A stretch of DNA of 64,000 nt from CAKZNE01 sp963976435 (GTDB taxonomy: Bacteria > Bacteroidota > Bacteroidia > Flavobacteriales > Schleiferiaceae): assembly GCA_963976435.1 (NCBI GenBank), contig CAXBKQ010000001.1, positions 186,001 to 250,000 on the forward strand. The letters are read 5' to 3'. Of this stretch, positions 1-8,512 are shown in pieces. Under the pieces are notes generated by a model. The model searched no databases, had not been told where the DNA came from, and was given only the letters and a program-made list of their open reading frames with translations. Position 1 is the stretch's first letter. Every line of letters starts with the position of its first letter. A program made the position numbers and the translations under genes.

Positions 1-2
1 TT

Positions 3-560
3 AAAGCTCCACAAAGTGATCCCGAATGGGATAATGTATGTAGGATACTTATAGATAATTTCAAAATTGAAATGGAAACTAAAGTTAAATATGCGGAGGA
101 ACTAAGCTTTTTACAAAAGAAAAATGCAAGGTTAGAAAGGGAACTAAGCATGAAATATTTTATAAATGCTGAAAAGATAATAGATATTCAAAGAGTTTTA
201 AATCAAACCAAAGAGGAAGAAGGCTTAGATGAAAAAACAATAGAATCTCAGCTCTTCAAAATAAGGGTGTTATTAAGTAGGCTCCTTAGATTAGAAAAAA
301 CTTGGCGGAAATTTATTCTTCATTTTGAATTGGTTTGCCCTTCCTTTACAAAATCTCTTATTAAAAAACATCCCAACCTCAGTCAGAATGATTTACGCTT
401 ATGTGTACATCTAAAAATTGGTACTAGTAATAAGGAGATATCCATAATCAGCAATGTAAACGAGGGCTCTGTTCGCAAAACTTTAAATAGAATGAAAAAG
501 AAAATGAAGCTAGGGAGGGAGGATGATCTAAGGCTTTATATCCACAGTATTGATGGTTAA
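3..560 (+). CDS. C-terminal part of a LuxR-like HTH regulator (5' end outside window)
   Basis: The reading frame is open from base 3 at the left edge, so the ATG at 72 is probably an internal methionine and the gene starts outside the window. The visible ~185 residues begin with charged, probably coiled-coil helices (many K/E/L between the edge and about residue 110). They end in a helix-turn-helix-like stretch with HPNLSQNDLRLCVHLKIG and a recognition-helix-like segment SNVNEGSVRKTLNRMKKKM. This arrangement is typical of Bacteroidota regulators that carry TPR or sensor repeats in front of a LuxR-type DNA-binding end. The missing N-terminus prevents saying what is sensed. It is followed 6 bp later by the convergent lipoprotein gene. 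The HTH call is by pattern only. Confidence 0.6.
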   Translation, partial: KAPQSDPEWDNVCRILIDNFKIEMETKVKYAEELSFLQKKNARLERELSMKYFINAEKIIDIQRVLNQTKEEEGLDEKTIESQLFKIRVLLSRLLRLEKTWRKFILHFELVCPSFTKSLIKKHPNLSQNDLRLCVHLKIGTSNKEISIISNVNEGSVRKTLNRMKKKMKLGREDDLRLYIHSIDG

Positions 561-566
561 TTGCGC

Positions 567-1160
567 CTATTCATAAATCTTATTTTCTATAGAAGTTCTA
601 TGAGAGATAAAGGCTAACATGGATAGTTGTATAAATTTATTATCAAAATCTTCCGCGGAATAGGTGTTGATGATGGGGATGGCCGTATTCGGTTGAATTC
701 CCTTGCTTCTTGTATTTGAAATCTCCTTGGATAATAATCTATTGTATTGGGACATTTTGGATGTCTTAGCAACAGCATCGGGAACTCCTAAATCTCCATT
801 ACAATTGAGATTAAGGGGAAAGTTTGGTATTTGTGCCAACTCCTCAAAGAACAATTGTTCCTGCTTAAGGGGAAAATGCTTAGCCGAGGCTGATAGTTTA
901 AACATATTATAATAGGCCTGAGGAGAAGAGTTTTCTAAATTCCCAGTGCGAATGGCCAAATTTTCCAATTGCTGATGAATCTCTGCCAAATCCATATTCT
1001 GCTCAGCATATTGTTTCAGTAAACAATTGTACAAAGCAGTTTCAAAGGGATTGGGATCATTAATTTCCACTTTTTGGCTTTCCGAATTTTGAGATTCTGA
1101 ATTTTCCTGGCAAGAAAAAAGCGAAATACTTAGGAGTAGGAGGAAATATATTCTTTTCAT
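567..1160 (-). CDS. Lipoprotein of unknown function
   Basis: The 197-residue product starts with a basic residue pair, a hydrophobic stretch and a lipobox ending SLFSC, with Cys17 as the likely lipidated residue, so it should be anchored in the envelope. The next ~20 residues are a Ser/Glu/Gln-rich linker. The remainder is mostly helical and polar with no motif I recognise. It lies 32 bp downstream of the peptide deformylase-like lipoprotein gene on the same strand, so the two are probably co-transcribed and could work on the same envelope substrate. That partnership is inference. No function is proposed. Confidence 0.7.
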   Translation of the reverse strand: MKRIYFLLLLSISLFSCQENSESQNSESQKVEINDPNPFETALYNCLLKQYAEQNMDLAEIHQQLENLAIRTGNLENSSPQAYYNMFKLSASAKHFPLKQEQLFFEELAQIPNFPLNLNCNGDLGVPDAVAKTSKMSQYNRLLSKEISNTRSKGIQPNTAIPIINTYSAEDFDNKFIQLSMLAFISHRTSIENKIYE

Positions 1161-1192
1161 TTTGGCTCAATAATTTTGGGCAAGTTACTAAA

Positions 1193-1837
1193 CTATGGTT
1201 TTCGTGCCCGTCTCGATTCCTCAGCCAAATGGTCCAAATACAAAATGCCATCCAAGTGATCTATCTCATGTTGGAAAATTACAGCCGTAAAGCCTTCCAC
1301 CATTTCATAATGTTTACTTCCGTCAATTTTTTGATATTCAATAAGAATGGCATAAGCCCTAGTAAATGTAGTGTCTGATCGCTCGGGGATAGACAAACAA
1401 CCTTCTCTACAAGCTTGTTTTTTCTTTGAAAATTGTTTTATTCTCGGGTTAATATAAAGTTCAAAGGGTAGATTTTTTTTATCGAAACGTTGAACCCAAA
1501 TCATTCTTTTTAAAATTCCTACCTGAGGAGCTGCTATACCTACTCCAAGCGAATTTGTATCTCTAACCGTTGCTAATAATCTAGAACTAAAATGTTTTAT
1601 AATTTCTTTTTCTGAATTTAAATCCAAGGAATCAGCTTTTTTCCTCAATAAAATAGAATCATGGTAATTATTAATCTTAAAAACCCTCATGGCTTGATTG
1701 GCATCTGATTTTAGGATCATACTTTTCTCCTCCTCATTAAAATTCGCAGATTGCCCCTTGGAAATTTTCTTTGAAACAATAGAACAGGAAAATGAGAGGG
1801 AAAGGATCAGAACAATTAATGGAATTTTGAGCTTCAT
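1193..1837 (-). CDS. Peptide deformylase homologue with lipoprotein signal
   Basis: All three signature motifs of peptide deformylase are present: GVGIAAPQ at residues 98-105 (Gln105), EGCLS at 145-149 (metal ligand Cys147) and QHEIDH at 189-194 (His190, catalytic Glu191, His194). Classical PDF is a cytosolic metalloenzyme that removes the formyl group from nascent Met. Here the protein begins with a hydrophobic signal and a lipobox ending LSFSC (Cys18), followed by ~75 extra residues before motif I. At 214 residues it is longer than a typical ~170-190-residue PDF. It should therefore be exported and lipid-anchored, which is odd for this activity. The active site looks intact. It probably forms an operon with the lipoprotein gene at 567-1160. 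Its substrate is unknown; a formylated peptide in the periplasm is one possibility. A second, cytosolic def gene should exist elsewhere in the genome. Confidence 0.85.
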   Translation of the reverse strand: MKLKIPLIVLILSLSFSCSIVSKKISKGQSANFNEEEKSMILKSDANQAMRVFKINNYHDSILLRKKADSLDLNSEKEIIKHFSSRLLATVRDTNSLGVGIAAPQVGILKRMIWVQRFDKKNLPFELYINPRIKQFSKKKQACREGCLSIPERSDTTFTRAYAILIEYQKIDGSKHYEMVEGFTAVIFQHEIDHLDGILYLDHLAEESRRARKP

Positions 1838-1888
1838 CTAAAGAGATTTCCAACAAATATAAGGAGAGACCAAACCATTTCCGGAAAA

Positions 1889-2254
1889 TTGGAGTTATAT
1901 AAGTATAGTTCCCTATTAATGATAATACTTTTCTTAAAAATTACCTTGATGCTTGTAGTGGGCAGTCTATTCTTTAGAATGGCTATTCAGTATAATTCCA
2001 AGCCTTGGTCTATTTTTATTTTAGGAGCGGCTTCTTTTTATGCCGGACTAATAATTTTCGATAATAGTATAGATCTTATCAAGCTTTTTAATTCCAATTG
2101 GGAATTGAACAACAATCTCCTACAAATGGGGTCCTTTATTTTCGCTTTGGTGGCTAGTTCTGTTTGCTATTCAATTCTTGCAGAGCAGTTAAAATTGACC
2201 ATGATTAAAAAATCATCAAAGATGGTTAGGAAATTCGCCAAACACAGCGATTGA
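1889..2254 (+). CDS. Small three-helix membrane protein, unknown
   Basis: The product has about three hydrophobic segments: residues ~9-29, ~40-58 and ~79-99. It ends in a basic tail (KKSSKMVRKFAKH), which by the positive-inside rule would be cytoplasmic. The earliest start is a TTG at 1889. An ATG ten codons later at 1919 is an equally good choice and would still leave the first helix mostly intact. The gene is divergent from the deformylase-like gene with only 51 bp between the TTG and that gene's ATG, so their promoters overlap if the TTG is used. No recognised domain. Confidence 0.6.
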   Translation: MELYKYSSLLMIILFLKITLMLVVGSLFFRMAIQYNSKPWSIFILGAASFYAGLIIFDNSIDLIKLFNSNWELNNNLLQMGSFIFALVASSVCYSILAEQLKLTMIKKSSKMVRKFAKHSD

Positions 2255-2355
2255 TAATCAGGGATTTAATTCTGGTTTTATGAAAATGTGTTTTTAATTT
2301 CAAATTCACTTCTCCATTTCATTTTAGCTATTTATTTTAGGTGCAAATTCTTTGC

Positions 2356-4650
2356 ATGAAAGTCTGTATTGCAGAAAAGCCAAGTGTTGCCCGGGAAATC
2401 GCCCTCATATTAAGTGCCGATACTAAAAAGGACGGTTATTATGAGGGAAATGGATATCAGGTAACCTGGACTTTCGGGCATTTTTGTTCTCTTTATAATC
2501 CTGATGATTACCGTTCGGATTGGCGCTATTGGGAAATTCAAAATTTACCCATGCTTCCAGAAAAATTTAAGGTTAAACTCATCGACAATGATGGGGTTAA
2601 GAAGCAATTTGCTATTATCAAATCTCTTTTTCAAAATGCGGAAGAAGTGATTAATTGCGGTGATGCAGGTCAAGAAGGAGAGCTCATCCAAAGATGGGTT
2701 ATTCAAGAAGCTGGATATAAAGGAAAGGTGAGAAGACTTTGGATTTCTTCCCTTACTTCAGAAGCTATTAAGGAAGGATTTCAAAAACTTCAAGATTCTA
2801 GTAAATATGATAACCTTTATTACGCTGGAAGTTCTAGAGCCATAGGAGATTGGCTGCTAGGTATGAATGCAACACGGTTATTTACCCTAAAATATGCTGG
2901 ACCAAAACAAGTATTATCCATTGGCAGAGTCCAAACTCCAACTTTAGCCATGTTGGTAGATCGCTATCATGAGATAGCAAATTTTAAATCAGAGGCCTAT
3001 TGGGAATTACAAACCAATTATAGAGATGTGGTTTTCAATTATGAGGAGGGGAAATTTAATAAAATTGAAGAGGGAAAAAGTCTATTGAATAAAATTGAAG
3101 GCAAGGAATTCAGTATTAGCGATACCAGCCGAAAAAAGGGAAAAGAATATGCACCTTCACTTTTCGATTTAACAGGATTACAGGTATACTGCAATACCAA
3201 ATTTGGCTTTACAGCAGATCAAACCCTAAAAATTGTTCAGCGACTTTATGAACAGAAACTTGTGAGCTACCCAAGGGTAGACACCAATTATTTGCCTGAG
3301 GATCTCTATCCACAAGTCCCTAAAATATTAGCCAAACTAAAGCGCTATAGTCCTTTGGTATCAGATCTATTGAAGGAGCCTATTCGGAAAAGTAAAAAAG
3401 TATTCAACGATAAAAAGGTTACGGATCACCATGCTATCATTCCAACGGGTGAGGAAGGACAATTATCTCTGGATGATGAAAAGGTTTACGATGCTATTAG
3501 CCGCCATTTTATTGCCGCATTTTATCCTGATTGCATCGTGGCAAATAGTCAAATTTTGGGTAGGGTAGAAGATGTAGTTTTTAAATCTACTGGAAAGGAA
3601 ATATTAGAAGATGGCTGGAGACTTGTATTGGGAAAATCTAGCAGCAAGGATGAAGATAAAGTCTTACCCTCTTTTACCAAAGGTGAAAAAGGACCACATA
3701 GTCCGAGTTTAAACGAAAAACAAACCAAGGCCCCAAGAAACTATACAGAGGCCTCTTTGTTAAGAGCCATGGAAACGGCCGGCAAAACGGTGGAAGATGA
3801 GGAATTACGAGATCTTCTAAAAGCTAATGGAATCGGTAGACCTTCAACAAGGGCTAATATTATTGAAACTCTATTTAAAAGAAATTATATCTATAGAAAT
3901 AAAAAGCAGGTACTTCCCACACAAATGGGTATCCAACTAATTGATACCATTGAAAACGACTTATTGAAATCTGCTGAACTTACTGGTCAATGGGAAAAGC
4001 AATTAAAGGAAATTGAGGAAGGAGAATACAAGGCTGTGCCCTTTATTAATAATATGAAGCGCATGGTTTATGATTTGGTTAAAGAGGTAAAATCTGCAAA
4101 AGATAAACCCCGAATTGCCCAGGAGTCTGTAGACAAGGCTAAAAAAGAAAGTTCAAAAGCCAAAAAAGATAAAAACGATGGGCTTCAATCACGTGAATGT
4201 CCAAAATGTAAAAAGGGCAGTTTACTGGAAGGTAAAACAGGTTTTGGTTGTAGTAGGTGGAAAGAAGCTTGTGATTTTTTATTACCCAAAAAATATTTAG
4301 AAAAGAAAATCTCTGAAAAACAATGGATCCGGCTTTTGGAAAAAGGGGAGACGGTGCAATTAAAAGGTTTTAAAAAAGAAGGGCAAAGTTATACTGGAAA
4401 AATAACCTTGAATGAACATGCCGAAATTAGCTTTGAAGCTCAAGAAAATTCTAAGGATAATGAAAAAAAGGACTTGAGCTGTCCTAAATGTAAAAAAGGA
4501 ATTGTGATAAAAGGGAAATCCGCCTATGGCTGCTCTGAGTGGAGGAATGGCTGTGATTTTAAAGTGGATTTTAACCTAGTGAAAACAGAGCTTGAAGGAA
4601 AATTAAAGAGCAAATCTGCGGTTTGGGAAATTCTTAAATCTAAGGCCTAG
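2356..4650 (+). CDS. topB: DNA topoisomerase III
   Basis: This type IA topoisomerase cuts and passes single DNA strands and resolves replication and recombination intermediates. The N-terminal Toprim begins KVCIAEKPSVAREIA, and the active-site tyrosine lies in SYPRVDTNYL, about residue 305. Two C-terminal zinc-ribbon-like repeats follow, each CPKCKKG...GCS.W...CDF. I chose the ATG at 2356 because the conserved family start follows directly. A GTG at 2341 in the same frame would add five residues. The Toprim acidic motif reads GDAGQEGE where E. coli TopB has DPDREG, so the second Asp is replaced by Gly; as far as I recall this is common in Bacteroidota homologues. The stop overlaps the convergent transporter stop in a CTAG. 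Confidence 0.95.
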   Translation: MKVCIAEKPSVAREIALILSADTKKDGYYEGNGYQVTWTFGHFCSLYNPDDYRSDWRYWEIQNLPMLPEKFKVKLIDNDGVKKQFAIIKSLFQNAEEVINCGDAGQEGELIQRWVIQEAGYKGKVRRLWISSLTSEAIKEGFQKLQDSSKYDNLYYAGSSRAIGDWLLGMNATRLFTLKYAGPKQVLSIGRVQTPTLAMLVDRYHEIANFKSEAYWELQTNYRDVVFNYEEGKFNKIEEGKSLLNKIEGKEFSISDTSRKKGKEYAPSLFDLTGLQVYCNTKFGFTADQTLKIVQRLYEQKLVSYPRVDTNYLPEDLYPQVPKILAKLKRYSPLVSDLLKEPIRKSKKVFNDKKVTDHHAIIPTGEEGQLSLDDEKVYDAISRHFIAAFYPDCIVANSQILGRVEDVVFKSTGKEILEDGWRLVLGKSSSKDEDKVLPSFTKGEKGPHSPSLNEKQTKAPRNYTEASLLRAMETAGKTVEDEELRDLLKANGIGRPSTRANIIETLFKRNYIYRNKKQVLPTQMGIQLIDTIENDLLKSAELTGQWEKQLKEIEEGEYKAVPFINNMKRMVYDLVKEVKSAKDKPRIAQESVDKAKKESSKAKKDKNDGLQSRECPKCKKGSLLEGKTGFGCSRWKEACDFLLPKKYLEKKISEKQWIRLLEKGETVQLKGFKKEGQSYTGKITLNEHAEISFEAQENSKDNEKKDLSCPKCKKGIVIKGKSAYGCSEWRNGCDFKVDFNLVKTELEGKLKSKSAVWEILKSKA

Positions 4651-6896
4651 GAGTAGCTTTTTACTTGAGATTCAATTTTTTCTATCAACAAGCTTGAAAA
4701 TTTAATTAAATTGATGATTTCCTCACTTTTAGCAAGTCTTATTTTGTTAAAAATGAGCAATGCTTCTCCATTACATTCAATGTGGTAAGTATCACTATTC
4801 TCAAAAAACTCGATCATTTCTGAGCTGAAAAAGTTTCTTACTTCTTGCTCATTTTCTCCTTTTAGTAAAAATCGATTTGAAAAATCGGTATACAGCTTAA
4901 AATCAATGTCTTTATAACCAGAAAATGCCATTACTCTATCGAAAATCTTATCGATAATTCCCTCTTTCTCCAAAATGAATTTTGCTATGCTAAAGGGTAA
5001 TTTAATTACCTGTGAGCTCGTCATATAGACCTCAGAAGATAAGAAAGCTCCTTCATCAAATATTACATCGGAAAGTTCCCAAGAAATGGATTCTCCATCC
5101 TCTGTACTGTAGCTTCCTTTCAGGCAGTTGTTTTTTCCTTTTACAGGGCGAGTCTCGAAAAAGTGAAAACTTCTTAGATAGGCGGTATTCCAGTCTACCT
5201 CACTATGAAATTCCCATGAATTCTCCTGCGCGAAATTTGCCAATCGAATTTGCCTTGGAGATAATCTTTTCTGGACTCTTTTAGTGAGAATTTTCAAAGC
5301 CCTATTATGATCGGTGGAAGATACATGCTGATCTAGACCAATGATTTCAACCTTCCCTCCAAAATTTTCATGTATCCTTTTATAGTCAATAATATTTTCC
5401 ATTACCGTCATATCTACAAGTCTGGCCTCCGAAAAATCTATTTTAACCTGAGCTCCCCAAGGGATTTGAGACATAAGGGTATTGATATTTATCATACCTA
5501 AAAAATTGGCAACTCCTTTTATTTTGAAATCATAATTACCATTTTTCTTTAAAAACACATTTGAACCAGATTTAAAAGTCAATTTAAAGAAATCCAAAAC
5601 GGGAAGTCTAGCCAAAAGCATATGCACCAGCAATGTCATAAAAATACCACCAATAATACCAAAAAGGAGATTTGAGAAAAGAGTAATCACTAAAGAGCTG
5701 GTCATAAACACCAATTGTTCAACACCCTGATCATAAGCTTGGCGGAAAACTTTGGGAGAAGCGAGTTTAAATCCTGTAAATACCAAAACAACCGCTAATG
5801 CCGACAATGGAATTTTTTGAATTATCGGCGCCAATAGAAACATGAATAGTAAAATTAAAATACCATGAAAGAAATTGGACCATTTGGTTTTTGCATTGTT
5901 GTGAACATTTACCGTACTTCTTACAATTACCGTAGAAACTGGTAGTCCACCAAGGCATCCAGAGACCATGGAACTGAATCCAACTCCTACTAAGTCTTTA
6001 TTCAGATTGGTTTTTCTTCTATATGGATCTAATTTATCTACAGCCTTAGCACTGGCTAATGAAGCCACGGTGGCGATGGTGGAAATGGAAAGAACGGATA
6101 ACCAAAATGGCCAGGTATTAATTTTGGAGAAGTCTGGGTAAACAATAATCTCAAAGGGATTTGAAGGAATATTTACCAAAAACTCTGGACCAACCCAATA
6201 ATTGCTTCCAAAAAAGTTTAGCTGATGGGGTTCCAAAAAATTAAAAAGGTAAACGAAGGGAATGGAAATTACCATTACCCACATTGGAGCGGGTAGGAAG
6301 TGGAAAAGTTTATAGCTTATTTTGGATTGAAAAATTAAGAGCAATAGACCACAAACAGAAATAATTGTTACGAAGGGGTTTAAGTTTGGCAACTGGATAA
6401 ATACATCTTTTAAAACTCCGATGGTAGTATCCGCATTGGAGCTGGTACCAATAGCCACATGAAGTTGTTTTGAAAAAATGATAATACCAATAGCGGCTAA
6501 AAGTCCGTGGATGGCCGAGGATGGAAAGACATCCGCTAGTCTACCTAATTTTAAAATACCTAGTAGAACTTGAATTGCTCCTGAAACCACAATTGCAGCT
6601 AAAGTATAGTGGAAAGCATGGCCACTCCCATCATCTAGTACGGTAATAGTTGCTAATACAGCGGCAATGAGAGCTGCTGCAGGACCATTAATGGCAATAT
6701 GGCTTCCTCGGAAAAATGTGGTGATTAATCCACCAACGATAGCAGAAATTACACCTGCTACTGGAGGAACCCCAGAAGCTAGGGCAATACCCAGACACAA
6801 AGGCATGGCTACCATTGCTACGCTTACAGAAGCTATAGAGTCATTCCTCCAATTTTCTTTTAATCCCTTTAAACCTGTTTCTGGTGTTTTTGTCAT
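4647..6896 (-). CDS. SulP-family inorganic anion transporter with STAS and long C-terminal extension
   Basis: The first ~440 residues form the SulP membrane domain, with many hydrophobic helices and the family segments SVAMVAMPLCLGIALASGVPP and HIAINGPAAALIAAVLA. Members move sulfate, bicarbonate or related anions, usually with Na+ or H+. A STAS-type domain follows (QVKIDFSEARLVDMTVME... to KVEIIGLD), so the substrate-gating module is present. After it come roughly 190 further residues without obvious membrane segments, making the protein 749 residues against ~500-600 for usual bacterial SulP. The extra domain is soluble and cytoplasmic by position; its role is unknown. The gene lies 62 bp downstream of the DUF1801 gene on the same strand. 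The substrate cannot be told from sequence. Confidence 0.9.
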   Translation of the reverse strand: MTKTPETGLKGLKENWRNDSIASVSVAMVAMPLCLGIALASGVPPVAGVISAIVGGLITTFFRGSHIAINGPAAALIAAVLATITVLDDGSGHAFHYTLAAIVVSGAIQVLLGILKLGRLADVFPSSAIHGLLAAIGIIIFSKQLHVAIGTSSNADTTIGVLKDVFIQLPNLNPFVTIISVCGLLLLIFQSKISYKLFHFLPAPMWVMVISIPFVYLFNFLEPHQLNFFGSNYWVGPEFLVNIPSNPFEIIVYPDFSKINTWPFWLSVLSISTIATVASLASAKAVDKLDPYRRKTNLNKDLVGVGFSSMVSGCLGGLPVSTVIVRSTVNVHNNAKTKWSNFFHGILILLFMFLLAPIIQKIPLSALAVVLVFTGFKLASPKVFRQAYDQGVEQLVFMTSSLVITLFSNLLFGIIGGIFMTLLVHMLLARLPVLDFFKLTFKSGSNVFLKKNGNYDFKIKGVANFLGMININTLMSQIPWGAQVKIDFSEARLVDMTVMENIIDYKRIHENFGGKVEIIGLDQHVSSTDHNRALKILTKRVQKRLSPRQIRLANFAQENSWEFHSEVDWNTAYLRSFHFFETRPVKGKNNCLKGSYSTEDGESISWELSDVIFDEGAFLSSEVYMTSSQVIKLPFSIAKFILEKEGIIDKIFDRVMAFSGYKDIDFKLYTDFSNRFLLKGENEQEVRNFFSSEMIEFFENSDTYHIECNGEALLIFNKIRLAKSEEIINLIKFSSLLIEKIESQVKSYS

Positions 6897-6958
6897 TTAG
6901 ATGATTACTTCCAAGGCAGAAGCAGATTTTTAAAGCTCTTTACTTCGAACTTTGCGAA

Positions 6959-7423
6959 TTATTTTTTTAAAACTTTTATATTTTCCTCATAAATATCAAT
7001 CCATTCCTGCATGCTCATTTTACTTATTAATTCTCCAATTAATTCAAAAGGCAAGGCATCAACCTTTTTAAAACGGATACAGCTTTTGCCCATATCCAAT
7101 TTAGTTTTGCAGTGCTTGGGATATTCATTTACAAACCATTTCATCAAATCCTCATTGGCATAAATTCCCATATGGTAGAGGGCTATAAAATTCTTTTGAG
7201 AGGCAAAATTGATAAATGGAAGGGCAGTGCTCGGATTTACATGGTAGCCATCGGGATAAGCTGAAAGGGGAACGACATAGGCCACCATATTATACAACAT
7301 AGTTTCTTCAAAACCCTCAGGAAGGTTGGCTAATATCGTTTCTCTTAATTTGCTTAAAGCCTCTTTCCTCTCCTCAGGAACCTTTTCTAAATACTCCTCT
7401 GGGCTATTTGCTTTGATAGTCAT
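6959..7423 (-). CDS. DUF1801 (YdhG-like) protein
   Basis: A 154-residue soluble protein matching the YdhG/DUF1801 pattern: an N-terminal helical segment with VPEERKEALSKLRETI, a conserved centre around GFEETMLYNMVAYVVP, a stretch INFASQKNFIALYHMGIY, and a basic-aromatic motif KLDMGKSCIRFKK. The family's biochemical function is poorly defined. No signal peptide, so cytoplasmic. It precedes the SulP transporter gene on the same strand and may share a transcript with it, but no functional link is evident. Confidence 0.8.
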   Translation of the reverse strand: MTIKANSPEEYLEKVPEERKEALSKLRETILANLPEGFEETMLYNMVAYVVPLSAYPDGYHVNPSTALPFINFASQKNFIALYHMGIYANEDLMKWFVNEYPKHCKTKLDMGKSCIRFKKVDALPFELIGELISKMSMQEWIDIYEENIKVLKK

Positions 7424-7468
7424 GATGGAAAAAATTGGTAAAAGCTAAAAGTAAAATTTTAGAATGAT

Positions 7469-8512
7469 TTAGGAGCCATATTTCGCTCTTATTAAATCTT
7501 CCGCCAATTTATTTTGAGGGGTAAATCTATTATTAGATGACCCTCCGGCATTAGTATGATTGGGAAACCACTTCCATAAAAAGCCGCCATCAAACCATTC
7601 TTCATCCCAAAATACCTGATAAAGCGCCTCATAAGCATTCTTTTGGGCTTGTTCATTTACCACTCCTCCAAGCTCACTATTCCAAGGTTCCTTTGCACAA
7701 AAATTTACGCTTCTATAGCCATATTCTGTAAAAACCACAGGTTTATTTATTTGCTTCTGATGATTTTTAATACTGGTAAAATGACTCTGCCAGCCTTGAA
7801 TACAATCTTGAAGGCTTGGAGTTTCTCCTTCATCTATTGGGAAATAGGCATCAATACCAATAAAATCTAATTTGCTCCAAAAAGGAAAACTTTGGTAGCT
7901 GTCCCAATTTCCGGCATAACTTATCTCACCTTTAAAATGAACACGAACAGAATCAATGAGATTTCCCCAAAATTGCGGTCTTTTAAATATGAAGTTTTTA
8001 AATTCTGTTCCTATGCAATAGGCTTCAACTCCTAAAGAATCTGCTAAATCGGCAAAATGTAGAATATAATTGTAATAGCTAGTTTCCAATGCTAACCATT
8101 GCGCTTCGGTATCTAAATTATAGTCACCGGTAAAGGCGCCATTCATTAACCAAATCTGGGGTTTCAACATTATTTTAATGTTCTTACTATGCCCTTGATT
8201 GCACAGTTCTATCACTCCTTCATCCCTTTCTCCCCACCATTGCCAATCTAAATTGTATTCCACATTCGATTGATTTTCACGAATGAAACCAAAGGGAATT
8301 ATAGCCGTCCAATTGGCATTTAAATTTGCAATAGGCTCAAAGTCCTCCGGACCAGTAGGGTTTGAAGGACTGACAAAACTCACACCTCTGTGACTCGGTC
8401 CTTTTTGTTCAAGGATCTGTGTATTGTTTCCTTCTTTCTCCTTCTTACAGGAGCTATTGAAAATGAATAAAAAGGATAGGACTATGGAGATATACATTTT
8501 TCTTCGAAGCAT
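7469..8512 (-). CDS. GH113-like glycoside hydrolase, lipoprotein form
   Basis: The N-terminus has a basic start, a hydrophobic run and a lipobox ending NSSC (Cys22), so this copy is membrane-anchored. The body is a TIM-barrel resembling GH113 / GTA-type barrels: YCIGTEF carries the putative acid/base Glu170, and VVFTEYGYRS the putative nucleophile Glu263. Aromatic residues cluster around WQWWGE and FLWKWFPNH, as expected for a sugar cleft. GH113 members characterised so far are mainly beta-mannanases; the substrate here is unproven. The gene is a tandem paralogue of the one just upstream (8482-9507) and overlaps its 3' end by 31 bp. If translation starts at the internal ATG (8497) the overlap falls to 16 bp. 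Confidence 0.8.
   Translation of the reverse strand: MLRRKMYISIVLSFLFIFNSSCKKEKEGNNTQILEQKGPSHRGVSFVSPSNPTGPEDFEPIANLNANWTAIIPFGFIRENQSNVEYNLDWQWWGERDEGVIELCNQGHSKNIKIMLKPQIWLMNGAFTGDYNLDTEAQWLALETSYYNYILHFADLADSLGVEAYCIGTEFKNFIFKRPQFWGNLIDSVRVHFKGEISYAGNWDSYQSFPFWSKLDFIGIDAYFPIDEGETPSLQDCIQGWQSHFTSIKNHQKQINKPVVFTEYGYRSVNFCAKEPWNSELGGVVNEQAQKNAYEALYQVFWDEEWFDGGFLWKWFPNHTNAGGSSNNRFTPQNKLAEDLIRAKYGS

Noticed and set aside
5012..5284. 90-codon frame antisense to the SulP gene
   Set aside because: It lies entirely inside a conserved coding region on the other strand; the same holds for the other long frames antisense to recognised genes.
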